NCBI GenBank assembly: GCA_002914845.1
Contig: JXTC01000092.1
Span: 613,047 to 677,046 of the forward strand
DNA: 64,000 nucleotides
Source: Trema orientale
Lineage: Eukaryota; Streptophyta; Magnoliopsida; Rosales; Cannabaceae
Direction of reading: 5' to 3'
In this document: in pieces, positions 25,409 through 38,300 of the stretch
How the letters are laid out: every line of letters starts with the position of its first letter
How positions within the stretch are numbered: position 1 is the stretch's first letter
Made by a program: the position numbers and the translations under genes
The notes under the pieces: generated by a model
Database searches by the model: none
Seen by the model: the letters and a program-made list of their open reading frames with translations, nothing else
What the model was told of the DNA's origin: nothing

Positions 25409-27985
25409 TTAATGAGTTTCCATAATTTTTGGTAGTAATCTCCCTTTTATGACAGCAGTGTGGAAGGACCTACTTACTTAACTAATGATCTTTGAACAAT
25501 ATTTCCTTCTAGTACTTTTCAATTGTTACTTTGATAACTTTAAAAATGACTGCTGTTTGGTTTTTTCGCATGTTTAAAGTTGGTATTTCTTCCTGGATTC
25601 TTATAATGTACTATTTATTGTCTTTATGTCATGTTTAATACGTTTTGTTTTGAGGAAGCACTTGTAGTTTAAGCAGATTCCAACACTGTTAAAATACCCT
25701 AAATTTACACTGTTGTAACACCAACAAAAATAAGAACACCGCATTGAAATAAGTTAATAAATCTAAATATACTACCAAAATAAATTTAATTCTAAGCGCA
25801 CATACATAAGAAAAAAATACAAATATTTAACAAGGTTCAGCCAAATTGCCTATGAGAGATCATCGGCAAGCTATTAATTAATAAAGAAAAATAGTTACAT
25901 TCTAGAATTCTTTCTACCCAAATACTCAAGAGATCATAATAAGTATATCTCTCAGTTTTCATTATGGTTTCCAAAAATCAACTAATTATTAGTTAAGTAA
26001 TTAGTAGTATTAGGCCCAAAATAGAATAAACAATTAGAATAGATGATTAGATAGTAAAGAGGGAGGTAAGCAAATATAAATTACATGGTTGGTTCACTTT
26101 TTAATCCTAGAGAAGAGATATTTAGCTCATAATAAAAATAAAGAACAAAATCCAATCCAATTTAAACATTGTAAAAGGTACAAAATCAAATAAAGAAGCA
26201 AAAGTTAAGAATGAAACTAGTTTGGTGTGTTTTTTTCCCTTTTGAAAGAGCCTGTGATGCTATATTAAAAAGTTGTAAAAATTTATCTTCCAAGTAGAAA
26301 ATTGTCCTCTTTAAATGATCTTCAAAATTTGCTTATGTGGGTTTGCTCTCCAATTTTAACTATAGAAATCCACTCTTAAAAGTACTAGATTGAAACTAGG
26401 AATAAAGTCCAAAATATTAATAAGTAAATTACAATAATTTTTTCGGTGTTTTTCTAGTTCCAAAAATGATGTCTTAGGACCTTGTGTTATAAAATGGAGC
26501 TTGGTTTTTCTTGACATTGTGGTTAAATGGTATATAAAAACCCTAATAAAGAGATGTAAGGTTTCCTTCAATTCTAGCTTCTAGACGATTGAATAAATGG
26601 TCGCGATATGATCTAGAGGGAGAGAAATGGAGCTCAGGCGGTCGATCATGTGCGGTATCTTGCTGAGCCAGGTTAGTGGCATCCAGGTGGCATATGCTAG
26701 TTCACGTTGGATGTAAGGAAGTGGCTACATGGCACGTTGTTACTGGAAGGACAAAACAAGTGTATAGAGTAGGGAAGCACTGGAACAAGCAGATTCTGGG
26801 AGTGCGTTGAAATCGGCTCTTTTTGGTAGTGGAATCCATGTGTAGATTTTTGGTTGGGTGTGAGCTAGTGCAGGACACGTAGTGGATTTGGCTGGTCGAC
26901 AAAGGCAGGTGCATGGTAACTTGGAGGAACGCATCGCACTGGATCGCATGCTAGCTGAGAGGCTGACACCCAGCTAAGAGGCGGCCCTATTCACGCTAGC
27001 TCCTCCATGGATCTCCTTAGGGCTTGGTCAGACGACCGAAATAGAGATGTAAGCTCCTATTTGATAAGAAAAAATAAATTGAAAGTTTGATATAAATAAA
27101 AACTTTGGCTTTTATTATTAAAGTACTAAACATTGTCTGTTTTTATTTATTTATTTATTGTGAGAATTTTTAATGAAGATTTTTGTTTTTGTTTTATCAA
27201 TGGACCTTTTCTCTGATTTAAAAGTGACTTACAATAATAGGTTAATTTTTCTAATATATATTCTAATTCTAATTTAAAAATGAAATTAATTTACTTTTAT
27301 TTTTCAAATTCATATCCATAATGAGTTTTAGGAATTCTTTATATTTGTGTAATGGAATAAACTACTCCATTTAAATTTATATACAATTCTAATCTTACTT
27401 TTCTTATTTTATTTTAGTTTTATTTTTTTTAATATAAAATGAAATATCTTTTAGAATTTAACTTACTATACTTAATAAATATAAGTTTAGACCGCGATTC
27501 ACCTTTAATTTTTTTAAAAAAATTATTATCTATAACTCGAATTTTTAATTTTTTTTTCGTGATTTATTTATCAAATTTTCTTACAACATGCATTGATTTT
27601 TTTTACTATAATTTATTTTAACATGAATTTAAATTTTTTTTTAATAATTTTAGTATAGGATCCTAAGTTTGTGGGTTTTTTTTTTCCCTCTTAAGATTTT
27701 AAAAAATAAATTTTGCTACTTTTTTTATCTTTACTATGAATAAACTTTATAGAAAACTAAAATGAATGAGAATTATCTTTAAGAAAAAAGTAATGATAAT
27801 TAGAATATTAAGAGTATATTAATGGAATATGATAAAATAAATAAAAACTAAACAATTAACGTCATAGGTCACAAATAGGTTGCCTATTTTTAAGTCATAA
27901 ATAGCTTTTTATATCTAAATACGTATTAATTAGATTAAATATTTCTAGTAGAATTATTAATATTATTATAACCATTAGATCAAAA
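25409..27985. other. AT-rich intergenic stretch with retroelement-like debris
   Basis: No supported gene. 25680-25960 carries AACAAGGTTCAGCCAAATTG and nearby words that I associate with plant LTR-element debris. 26590-27030 is a GC-richer island (words such as GAGGCGGCCC, GCTAGCTCCTCC) of unknown origin. 27060-27985 is very AT-rich with long T runs. Confidence 0.35.
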
Positions 27986-27989
27986 TCTA

Positions 27990-28565
27990 ATGACCCAAAT
28001 TAGAGTAACAATCCATGGAGCAAAAACAAAAATCTCTATTGAAATATTACCTTTATTTATTTATTATCCCACATAAAACATAAGACATTTAGCCTAAAAG
28101 TACAATATTGGGCTTATAGTGGTAATGGCCTAATATATTAATGGATAAGACCCAGTCATAATTAAGAAGTATCCAGTCAATTGGAACTTTGAATATTTGG
28201 ATTCATCTGTTCCCTTATGTAGCTTAAATATAGCTGAATAATCTTTTGATGATTAGTTGAACCGAATAAGTCCAATAGGATTAATAACTATCAAGTTAAG
28301 AGAAAAGCTCTCTATAACCACATAATAGTGTTTCAAGTGAAATACCCCAATAAAGAGAGTGCTACAAGAAAATAAACAAAGAAAATTAGATAAAAAATTC
28401 GGCGAACACCTAAGGTTCATCGTCCTTGGGTGTCTTCACCATTTTAGTGAAATCAGAGAGGGAATAGAGTCTTATTATTTGTCCATGTATCTATCTTTTC
28501 AAGGTGATAATTTGTGCTCTAGATTAATTAATAAGACCTGTTCTTAATTAAAATAAAGCAGATAA
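27990..28565 (+). mobile_element. LTR-type remnant related to the insertion in the MULE
   Basis: It shares, in the same order, diverged blocks with 34000-34590. Examples are TTTTGATGATTAGTTGAACC against TTTGATGATTAGTTGAGCCC, GTTAAGAGAAAAGCTCTCT against GTTAAGAGAAAAGTTCTCT, and GTGAAATACCCC against GTGAAACACCCC. It looks older and more worn than the copy at 33088-34671. No coding domain is seen. Confidence 0.6.
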
Positions 28566-28599
28566 TAATTGGATTAGATTGTTAGAATACACAATAGAA

Positions 28600-29370
28600 A
28601 TAGTCATCACAATACTTCTTACATGTCAAAACAAAATAGTCAGTCACAATTAAAATAACCCTTCCCATGTCTCTCGATAAGATAGCTAGGTAGTTGCAAG
28701 GATGATTCACTTAGTATGCATGAAAATAAGAGTCATCACAACACTTCCTATGTATCAAAGCAGTATAGGCGGTAGCGATAGAAAATGACATTTCCCACGT
28801 GCATTGACATAATAGGCAGTTATAGATAAATAGACAAGGAATAAAAAAGGACTAAACATATATGACTAAACCGGCCATAATGTTGACTCGAGGTCAGTAG
28901 TGGAAAATAAAGTGTGGAAAAATAAATAGTTAGAAACTGACGGAGATGGTTTGACCGTCCATATTGCTAGTTGAACTTAGATTAGAGGAGTTACAATTCT
29001 AAGGTAGTAAGACTAGCCATATCATTAGAAAATAATAAAATAATAAATAACTGATCAATTTAAAGTGCTAGAATTTAAATAAAGCGATGTGATTGGTAGC
29101 GAAAGAAAATAACACGGATCACTAAATAAATACGCATAATATTTAAATAAAACAGTGTGATCGATTCTAAGGAAAAACGACTCAGATCACTGAATACATT
29201 CATATAGTAATTAAAAGAATAGTAAAGTAACCGACCACACTTAAAACAATACTACTGATTACTTTATAAGGAAAGAAAAGAGATTACTTTACAAAGAAGG
29301 AAAAGTGGAATGACTGATCATACGTATAATTAGAGTAGCAATACAAATTATCCGTCGAGTTACAGGGATA
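28600..29370. repeat. Degenerate tandem repeats (~129 bp and ~70 bp units)
   Basis: Two diverged units start at AGTCATCACAATACTTC (28602) and AGTCATCACAACACTTCC (28731). Then at about 29068-29210 two units share ATTTAAATAAAG/AC, GTGTGATYG and ACTCAGATCACT-like words. The region has no gene and looks like the inside of a decayed LTR or leader. Short TA and AAT runs follow near 29390-29450. Confidence 0.5.
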
Positions 29371-30089
29371 TAAGATATATACATATATGTATTATATATA
29401 TATTTAAGTATATACGACGATGATGATAGTAATAATAATAATAATAATAATATAGAGAACGCAACATCTTAAACTTGTGTTACAAGTCAAGCACAAAATT
29501 GTGAAGAGTACCTCCGTACCTAAAGATTAATATAGTATATAATATGTGATAGTAATAGTAATAATGCAAGTATGTGAATACACAAATGGGTGTATGGGAA
29601 TATATATATATATATATATGAAAATATAGACAAGAGGAAACTTGGAGACCAATTTTTTGTACGTGGAAGGGAATGGTGATGATAATGATATTAGGCTAAT
29701 AATATAATAATGTTAATAAGGTGATAATGCAAATATGTATAAATGTGTGTATACATATGTATATATGAACTTGAGTACGTGTGTTAGAGACTTGGTGACC
29801 TAGTCTTAAGCAAGGAGAAAATGAAATGAAGAGAAAATGGTCAAAAGATGACCACGGGTGGAATCAAAGGAAGACTAAATGCATGCAAGTGAGATGAAAC
29901 AAAGTGATAGCACATGCTTATGACCGTGGTATTAATGAAGAGAAAAGATAATGATGATAATTAGGTGATAATCCCAAGGACGGCCACGGTTTGAAGTAGA
30001 TGTTAAGATGATGGTGATGATTTGGTCACAGGTATGAAGATAGACAAAGAAATATGAGAGCAAGGAATGAGTTGGTGATGAAAAGCGGT

Positions 30090-30415
30090 ATGTTTAATGG
30101 GATCAATGATCAAATAGATTTGTATAGTGGATTTGGGTTAACAAAAGGGAAGGGAAGATATGTTGGTGACGAGAATTAATGGAGGGAGCTTCACGTGAGA
30201 AGCTTAGTAGCCTCGGGTAGATGAAGAACAGATATTGTATCTTGAAAAATACGAAGAGAAAGAGAAAGAGATCAAAGAGATTTGTATCGTGGCTTTTGTG
30301 TTAACAAAAGAGAAGGGAAGATATGTTGGTGACAAGAATTAATGGAGGGAGCTTCACGTGAGAAGCTTAGTAGCCTCTGGTAGATGAAGAGCACATGCTG
30401 TACATTGAGACTAAA

Positions 30416-30459
<44 letters not shown>

Positions 30460-31130
30460 AAGAAAGAGATATGGAAATATAAGGCAAAAACAAGAGTAAA
30501 AAAAAAAAAGAGAAAAAGAGGGAATTTTTGTTAATGAGCAAAAGGGCTGCTTGTATTATGTTACAAATGAGAGCTAACTTTTGCTATTTATAGGCAAAGG
30601 GAGAGCTCTACACCTTAGTTACAAGAGGGTTTAAGACAATCCTAATAGACTTAAGTATAGTTACTAGAAAATATGGTGTCAAGCTCTAAATGGCCAAGTG
30701 TTCTTCGACTGTGAAGCCGATGAGGTGTTCTTGTGAGGTTGGAAGGTCTTTTCTTTGGCCTCCAAGGACTTCATATGACTTTGACACATCAAGCACCCAT
30801 GTGTCAAGTTTGTGGGACTTAACTAGTCAAAGATGGACACATATACTCTTCTAGAAGCATCTAGAGTGATGAAATAATCCTTCAATGAAGAGAGGTTACG
30901 GCTTGGCTTCTTGCTCTGAGTGTATGGTCATTTTTGCCCAAAGAGATTGATCAAAACGACATGCAGTTTCTTGCAAGCTACAAGTAGTTTTTCTTTCTTT
31001 TTCTTTTTTATCATTTTTTTTGTGGGAGCTACGTGTGTCACGGCCGAAAATCCAAGGCCGTGGCTTTTGGTAATTTCGAGTGTAAATTAATATAAATAAA
31101 GAATTTTGCAAAAATTCGGAAGAAATCAAG
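30090..31130 (-). mobile_element. LTR-like remnant with a 162-bp tandem duplication
   Basis: Two copies of a 162-bp unit start near 30111 and 30273. Both contain AGATATGTTGGTGAC, AATTAATGGAGGGAGCTTCA and GTGAGAAGCTTAGTAGCCTC with few differences. An AG microsatellite lies at 30418-30459. Read on the minus strand, a promoter-like CTATAAATAGC lies near 30584-30594, as in the related block at 6880-7700. The right part carries GTGTCACGGCCG near 31032, a possible LTR-type terminal word. Coding domains are absent. Confidence 0.5.
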
Positions 31131-31435
31131 TACTTGGGTTTTTCATTATAGTCCTCACATCATTATAAATTTCATGTAAAAAGGGGCCCATCTTTGGTTT
31201 AATTTATTAAGAAAGATACACCAATTAAAATTCAACAAAACATAGTAAGATGTACAAAAACTTAGTTTAATAAAGTTACAGTATTGATTAAATAGATTTT
31301 TGAAACCTTGAATCTGGATGTCTAAAATTTAACTTACAAAATCTGTCAAAATTCTAAGTACTTTAAAATTTTAAAAATAAGCTCCTTAGGAACCATTGTG
31401 TCCAATTTATATACCAAAACCTCAAATAATAGTAA

Positions 31436-31663
31436 GAAAAAATTATGGCAAAAGTACCTATTCTTAGTCAAAATATACACTTTAATACCCAATCTTTTTT
31501 TCTGACGGCAATAATACCTTCCGTCTAAATTTTATAGCAACTGTCAAATTTTTCTGTTAAGTGCCACATAATTGTACAAGTGTCGACATTTGAGTTTTTA
31601 GGCCATTAAAAGTCGTTTAAAAATTATAGAAAAATACAAAAATGAAAATAAAAATGAAATTAA
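31436..31663 (+). repeat. Left terminal inverted repeat of the MULE
   Basis: It starts GAAAAAATTATGGCAAAAGT, against GGGAAAATTGCAGCAAAAGT at the other end. Shared inner words include TTTTTTTCTGACGGCAATAA, TACCTTCCGTC and CAACTGTCAAATTTTTCTGT. Confidence 0.92.
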
Positions 31664-31868
31664 TGCAGATAATATCATAAAATAAACTTGAAATGAGTTT
31701 AAAAAAGAACTAAATATGTTTTTTTTTTCACTTTCTCTCTCTCTCTTTATCAACCCGTTCTTGTCGAAAATCCTCCATTGATCTCTGTAACACTTTAGAG
31801 GAAAGAATCCCTAACTATTGTGCATGAAAATTGGAAAAATTTGAATCCATTACAGCAATTTTATGTTA

Positions 31869-32304
31869 ATGGAGTTTTGCAAGTGTAAACCATCACTTCC
31901 GGTAGTGGTGAGGACCTTATGGACTAACGAAAACCCAGGGAGGAGGTTCAAGTCGTGTAGGAAGCTTCAGGTGAGTAATTTTAGAATTTTCTTTTTTTTT
32001 TATTTTCATTTTTGAAATATAAGTGATGAAGGGAATTTTTATTCAGGCTTATGGTGGTTGTGGGTTTTTTTGCTGGGTTGATCTAGAAATGTGCGAGAGA
32101 TCAAAGAGAGTAATACCGGGGTTACTAAGAAGAATTCGTGACTTAGGGGCAGAGAAATCGTCATTTGATGAAGGTGAAGTTGGTGTTGGGCAGAGTTATA
32201 CTACAACTTGTGATAGTCTAGGGATCAAAGGAGGGCTTTCATGTATTGATGAAAATATGCCGAGATATAATGAGGAAGTTAAAGCAAATATATGTGAAAG
32301 ATAG
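31869..32304 (+). CDS. GRF-type zinc-finger protein carried by the MULE
   Basis: Two exons (31869-31970 and 32047-32304, GT-AG, phase 0) give about 120 residues. The protein begins MEFCKCKPSLPVVVRTLWTN and continues ENPGRRFKSC, then across the intron YGGCGFFCWVDLEMCER. This is the GRF zinc-finger pattern: Cys-x-Cys, NPGRRF, Cys, GCGFF-W-D and a closing Cys. In other proteins GRF fingers bind single-stranded DNA or RNA. Small GRF-finger genes are common near MULE transposases in plants, and a role as element accessory protein is inference. The rest, to the stop at 32302-32304, is not recognised. Frame and splice sites are intact although the transposase is broken. It could also be a captured host gene. 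Confidence 0.75.
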
Positions 32305-32857
32305 GGAAAAATTGTACTGTTTTTTACAGTTATAATTACGATTGTTATATGGTTAACTTGAGGTATTGATGTAATAGTGTAGTTAGTTTTTTTAGTTAGT
32401 GTAAAACAAATGTATGCATCATTTGTTACTAAACTCTGAAGCAGCAGTTGTAATGGTTGAATTTTGTCATTGCAATATCAATGTACCAGTTTATTTTTAC
32501 AATTCAAGCTGAGTTGTTTGTATTTGTTAATAGCATTATAGTTAAATTTTTAATATGAGAAGGACTGTTAAAACAAAATATAATATAAGCAAAATGGTAA
32601 ACTGATTTTGCATAAAATGACCATTTATATCTCAGAAAGATTACATAACTCATGTACATTGTAAAATGCCACAAGAGGCACGAAGTTCCTGCACCTAGTT
32701 CCTACACCTAGTTCCTGTAGCAGCAATAACAATCCAGAAAAACTACCACCAAAAACTACAACTATGCTACCTACGTGCATCTCCAAAACTTGATGCAATT
32801 TTTTACAGTACATCCCTAGTGATCAAATATAAATGGCCATTCTAAGTAACATCCATT

Positions 32858-35800
32858 TCAGTTCATGTTTGCTCCTGTTGAAGCACTAGAGTTTGCAGCG
32901 GCATAATTTCTAGCTTTCTGCTTTTGTCGCCTTTCTCTTCTCTTGATTGTCTCCTCAGTAGGGTTTTTCTTTGGTGGACGACCTTTCTTCTTTTGAACAG
33001 GGGTCTGCAAAAATTCAACATAGAATTGGCTTCAAGATGTATATAAAACCTAAGGAACCTACAAAATTGAAACTAATATATTTATACTGTTGGAATAATA
33101 TACTATAAAGCAGTTTATTCTTTTGACATTATAAACAATATTTATCGGATTTTTTATTATCTATTTATTTTTAATAAATTCCATGTTATGAATTTTTATT
33201 TCATTTATGTCTCATTGATATACATGTGATGTATATATTTATCATATGCAAACATCTAAAGACTCTGAGACACGTAATGAGTAATAAAGAATTATTTGTA
33301 TGATGAGTTCATATGTGGGAGACATTATATTCTTTATTTCATTATGTCTAAATTAAATTATTCGCATTCTGCATATTGAAGATGGAATACTTTACTATGC
33401 CATAGAATATAGTGTTATCTATTTGATTAATGAAGTCTCTAATTATCGAAGTGAGTCTTCAGATAGAAACACCTGTGTGTTATAAGAAAGTTATAACAAC
33501 ATCGAATAGGACCGAGTAAATTAGAATTTAAAGTTAAGTGCCGTAACTTAAATTTCTAATTTCAGTAATCTAGTATTATTGTAGAAAATCTTAATCCTAG
33601 TGATTAACGAACTTACTTTCATGTGTTTTATCTTTTTGAGTTATTAAAGGACTAGTTTCGATTTATGGTTCGAACTCCGGTATCTTGGAAGGAAGATGAG
33701 GTATATGAAATGTGTAGAACATTTTTCATAATGGACGCCATGCATATAATGTGACTTTGAATTTTTTTCAAGTACTTGGATAATATAAACCAGGGCCCTG
33801 GTATTCACTATGTGAATTTGACTGTGTTAGTATAAGTAGATATAAACACCGTAGTCAACTATTATCCAAAGATGAAAAATGGCAACTCAAAGGTAAATAT
33901 GTACAAGAGGGGTAATACGGTAATTTCACCTTGCTAGTATGACATTGCGTTGGGGGTACGTCTACAGATATAGTATATGCTAAATGGATCGAGCTAATTA
34001 TTTGATAATAAGCTTTACAGAAAATAAATGATATTTAGTCCAAGAGTTCAATATTGGGCCTATTATAGCGTGCCCCAATATTAATGGACAAGGCCTAATC
34101 ATAATTATGAGTTAATTATGATTGTGGGTATATGGTCCATTGGAGCTTGGGCTTTATGGATCCATCTGGTCCCCTGTTCAGCTCAAACTAAAACCCAATA
34201 GTTATTTGATGATTAGTTGAGCCCAACAAGCCCAATAAGCCCATTAGGGTTTACTAATCTTTCTATAGTTAAGAGAAAAGTTCTCTGGCTGCCAGTTTAA
34301 TGAGACACACGTGAAACACCCCTTAAGAAGAGTGTTCCACGTATAACAGAGAGAGAGGAAGAGTAGAGAAAATCGGCCACACTAGGGGATTCGCCATCCT
34401 TGGTGTTTCGGCCATCCAGGAGAAATCGGTTCGAGAGGATTGTCTTCTTGTTCATCTGCGGATCTCTTTATTAGGAATCAAGAAGGTGATCACCCACCGG
34501 ATCAATCAAATGGCTTATGAGAATAGACGGGAAGACGAGAAGGTTGTGGAGCATATCTGGGTATTATTCTTGTCTAGATTAATAGTTAATATACGTTAGA
34601 TCACGATCCGAAATGTTTTGTAAATAGAAAAATTTTAAACGATTAATTCCGCTGCGTTTCTAAATTTTACAAAATTATGGTGTTCTTGAAAATGATTTTA
34701 TGAAAATATTTTCCGGAAGTTTATTCCAATAAATACCAGCATATACCTCTATAAATGTTTCATTCTCACAAATGGACCTGAAATGGCCTCTCTGTTTGTA
34801 GTTGGTGCAATGGGTTACTTGGCCAGTTTTCTTCAGTTTGGTTGTACTAGCGGGTGGTTCATCTGCTTTTCTTCTCCTTGATTTTTTTGGTTTACCTGGT
34901 AAACTATATTCAGTTGGAGGAGATATTGGATTCAGCCCTATTTGAGGCCATTTATCTGGGCTAGGCCTTGGTTCAACCAAACATGTATAAGCCTTAACAA
35001 AAAATTCTTTCTTATAATAGTCATGGACATAGTCCATAATGTCTAGCCCTATACTCCAAATGGTTGCAATTGCATGGCCACAAGGGATTCCTGTCAGCTG
35101 GAACCTCCTACAGGTGCACATTTTGGTATCCAAGTTAACCACAAAAACCTCATTATTTTTATAGGTAACCTGGAACTTCCTAGCTGTAGCTATGGTTGTT
35201 ATACAACACTTTCCTATTACTTTGTTCTCTTCAATAACCTTCAGAATTCTTTTTCCAACAGATTTATTCCATTTTTCCACACTTTCCCTTATTTTGCAAA
35301 ATCTACACATCAACCAGAATCTGATTTTCTCCAACAAAGCCACAATGGCTTTATCCCTGGCATCTAAGATAGCTGAATTAAAACTCTCACGTATATTGTT
35401 TAATAAAAGATCACATTTCACTCCCTCAGAAAAAGCTGACCTTGTCCATTCACTAGGTTTCTTTGCAGTGAGCCATGCATGGGCCCTTTCATCAACTGCC
35501 TTTAACTTATTCATTCTCTTTATCCATTCTTCGTTTGTTGTTGCCCTAGCAACTGCCCATAATATTTGTATTAATGGTAAACCTGGGTGTTGTTTCTTGA
35601 AGTTGGCATGTAAATGCGTAGCACAAAATCTGATTTTAGCACCTCTAAAATGGGTCTCCAGAGCTGTTTCTAGCCCTTTCTGTCTGTCACTCATCATTTT
35701 ATACATTCCTGGATTACCTATCTCCAAGTTCTCCCTCAATAATTGAAGAAACCACTTCCATGTCTCTGTGTTCTCCTTCTCCACTATTGCATATGCAATA

Positions 35801-38129
35801 GGGAATATAGAATTGTCTCCATCAATGTCTACTACTGTCAACAATATTCCTTTGAAATATCCTTTCAAAAAACAACCATCTAAGCCAATCAAGGGCCTGC
35901 ATCCGATCTTAAATACTTCCTTGCATGCCTTTAAACATATGTAAACCCTCTCGAATAACTTTTTGTCATTAACCAAATTTGTCTTCAAAAGGGCTATACT
36001 ACCAGGGTTTTTAGCCAAGATCTGTTTGCAGTAATTCTCCAGAATGGCATACTGCTCCCTAATAGACCCCTCTAGCAAAGTAATTATTTTGCCCTTAGCC
36101 CTATAACATGCTCAAGGTGAGAACTCTGAGAATTTAGTGGCAGCAGTCATCTCATGGAAAGTCTTATAAGACATACTGGGGTTTACTCTGAACTGCTCAA
36201 GGAAATGCTTGGCCAACCATGTGCTGTCCACGTGCTTGCTATTGAAAACTAGCCCACAATCATGCTCATCTTTAAAGTATTCACCCTAAATGTCTTGTTG
36301 TCAATCCTACTGATATGTGCATATAAAATCCAAGGGCATTGTTCTGCTTTGCATTTAACTCTTATCTTTTCTGAGGTGTTGTGTACATATATGTACTCTT
36401 TGTCTACAGAAATAAAGTACTCCTTAATAGCCGTCCTAATGAGGTCTATTGATGCAAACTCCATTCCCCAAGTGAATTTAAAATTCTCATAACTGGTATT
36501 GGCATTGAACTACTTACTCTTCTTGATTTTATCATTACGATCATCATCTTCAGTCAAACTTTATAGATCTTACTCAGATTCAATCTCACCCTCACTACCA
36601 GTATCATCTTTTTCACATAACTGCGTAACTGATCCCCACCAACTACTTGGATCAGGTTGATGATCCATATTTTTTCTCCCTCATCATCCTGAGCATATTA
36701 CTCCTGAACAAACTTAAACTCTTATTCTCTAGTTACATTTTCAGCCATTTGGTTCTGATTGTCTTCATTTTCTGCAGGCTCATTCACTAGAACTTCATTC
36801 TCTGTGGGTTCATTCATTAGAGCTTCATACTCCGCAGGTTCATTCTGAGTGTGATTTCTGCTTCTACCTACTAATAAATCCTCAGTAATAGGATCATAGT
36901 CATATACATCCTCAAATACTCCCTCATACTGGCTTTGTTGTGTGGTGTCTAGGAAATGAGGTGGGCTTCGTATGTATGGATCAGAGTTGGTAGGAGTATT
37001 TGGTGGTTGTGAAGGAATATTATCTGGTTCAGTTGCTGGTTGTGGGGATGATTGTGGTCTTGGGTTATTTAGTGGTTGTGGTGGAACATGTTCTACTTTA
37101 TTTGCTGGTTGCGGGGTGGATTGCGGTCTTGTCTCAGTTGGTAATTGTAGGGAGGATATATGGGATTCTTGTCTATGCTTATCTGTTTGTATGGTACTAT
37201 CTTCATGTGTACCAATTTCTGCTTCAGGTCCAAGGTCAATATATGAGTGTTGACTTTGGACTTGTGATGTAACCACTTTCATCCCTTGAATATCTACATC
37301 CTCGACTAGTTCTTCCATGATGCATCTCTTTAAGGGTTCAGGTCCTAGATGATGTTTAATTGCATAACTGTCTTTCCTCCATTCCAATCCCATTACCTTC
37401 TCAGGCATCACCAAGAATACTTCTACCTTCTCATACTTACGTTTCACTAATTCTTCCATCATTTCTATAACTTCCTTATTACTTACTAACTTTTTTTCCA
37501 TATTTTAATGCACTATCCTTTGGCTTCCACAAAAACCCAAATGGCATCGTGTAATTCAAATGCAAAGCCATATTTTTTGAACTGAATTTTCTGAAGTAAT
37601 CTATGTTATAATTATCAAATAATGCAATACTCCCTCCCTCGTACCTTTTATTCCCATAAGGTGTGAAGAAATCTCCACCATGGTATAGTTTGATTGTAAA
37701 TAATGTGGAAGACTCATCTGCCAAATTTAAAAGTAATTATTGTCAACTACTAAACACCCACTAAACAATAAATTAAACAATAAAATAAACCCACTAGCTA
37801 ATAGTAAACCAGATTCCTATTGATCCACCCTCATCAAAGCAAATGTTGACCCCCATAAGAGTAAAAGAAGAAGTAGTGGTCCCTAAAAAAGACAACAAAA
37901 CAGATTCCACGCACATGGATTCTAAATCCAAAAACACAATACCCTTCATCAATTATAAAAGTTAGAAACCCTTCACAATGTCAGTTGCAAACCCTAAAAA
38001 TACAAAAGCCCCAAGTTCGAATAACACTTACCCACTCGATTTCGTACAAAAAAAAAAAAAAGGAAAAAGTGCAATAAGAACCCTATAACCAACAGAAAAA
38101 TACTTACCAAGTTGATGTCGATGCTCCAT
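32858..38129 (-). pseudogene. Decayed MuDR-type transposase gene
   Basis: Read on the minus strand: a short first exon (38129-38108, MEHRHQL) is spliced to 37717, giving DESSTLFTIKLYHGG, the PB1-like N-terminal domain of many plant MULE proteins. A long acidic and Pro/Gln-rich linker follows. Next come the DNA-binding region (GMEFASIDLIRTAIKEYF, CPWILYA), the transposase core with GLDGCFLKGYFKG and MMSDRQKGLE (catalytic Asp residues), NIRESFNSAI (a candidate for the catalytic Glu), and the SWIM finger CTCRRFQLTGIPCGHA. A last exon (33004-32858) encodes KKKGRPPKKN and a basic tail. The core, about 36078-34747, is open for over 440 codons. Upstream are a shift in an A7 run near 37490, stops in the acidic linker (36500-36720), a shift near 36267 and a TGA near 36112. 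The intron 34746-33005 carries an LTR-type insert. Confidence 0.85.
33088..34671 (+). mobile_element. LTR-type insertion nested in the MULE transposase intron
   Basis: The block begins TGTTGGAATAATATAC and ends near TTCCGCTGCGTTTCTAAATTTTACA, which are the kinds of ends found on plant Ty1/copia LTRs. It contains no gag or pol. It is homologous, with substantial divergence, to 27990-28565. The expected 5-bp target duplication is not clear, so the ends may be off by some bases. It could be a solo LTR or a small non-autonomous LTR element. It is younger than the MULE, which it interrupts. Confidence 0.55.
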
Positions 38130-38300
38130 CTTCTTCATAAGAACTCGTCAAGATTTTAGCAATTTGCAGACATGAATGTTGGATTCTGGACAAGAACTAA
38201 TCGAAACAGAGAGACGGCGGGAGAGTGAAGATGAGGAATTTTTGGGTTTTTGAACTTTTTTACTCTCTTTTTTTAACGAACTTTCTGGTATTGATAGCTT

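Noticed and set aside
32625-32813. 62-codon minus-strand frame in the MULE
   Set aside because: It lies beyond the transposase stop at 32858-32860 and has no domain; probably the 3' UTR.
35192-35746. 184-codon plus-strand frame
   Set aside because: It is antisense to the MULE transposase core, whose catalytic and SWIM motifs are on the minus strand.
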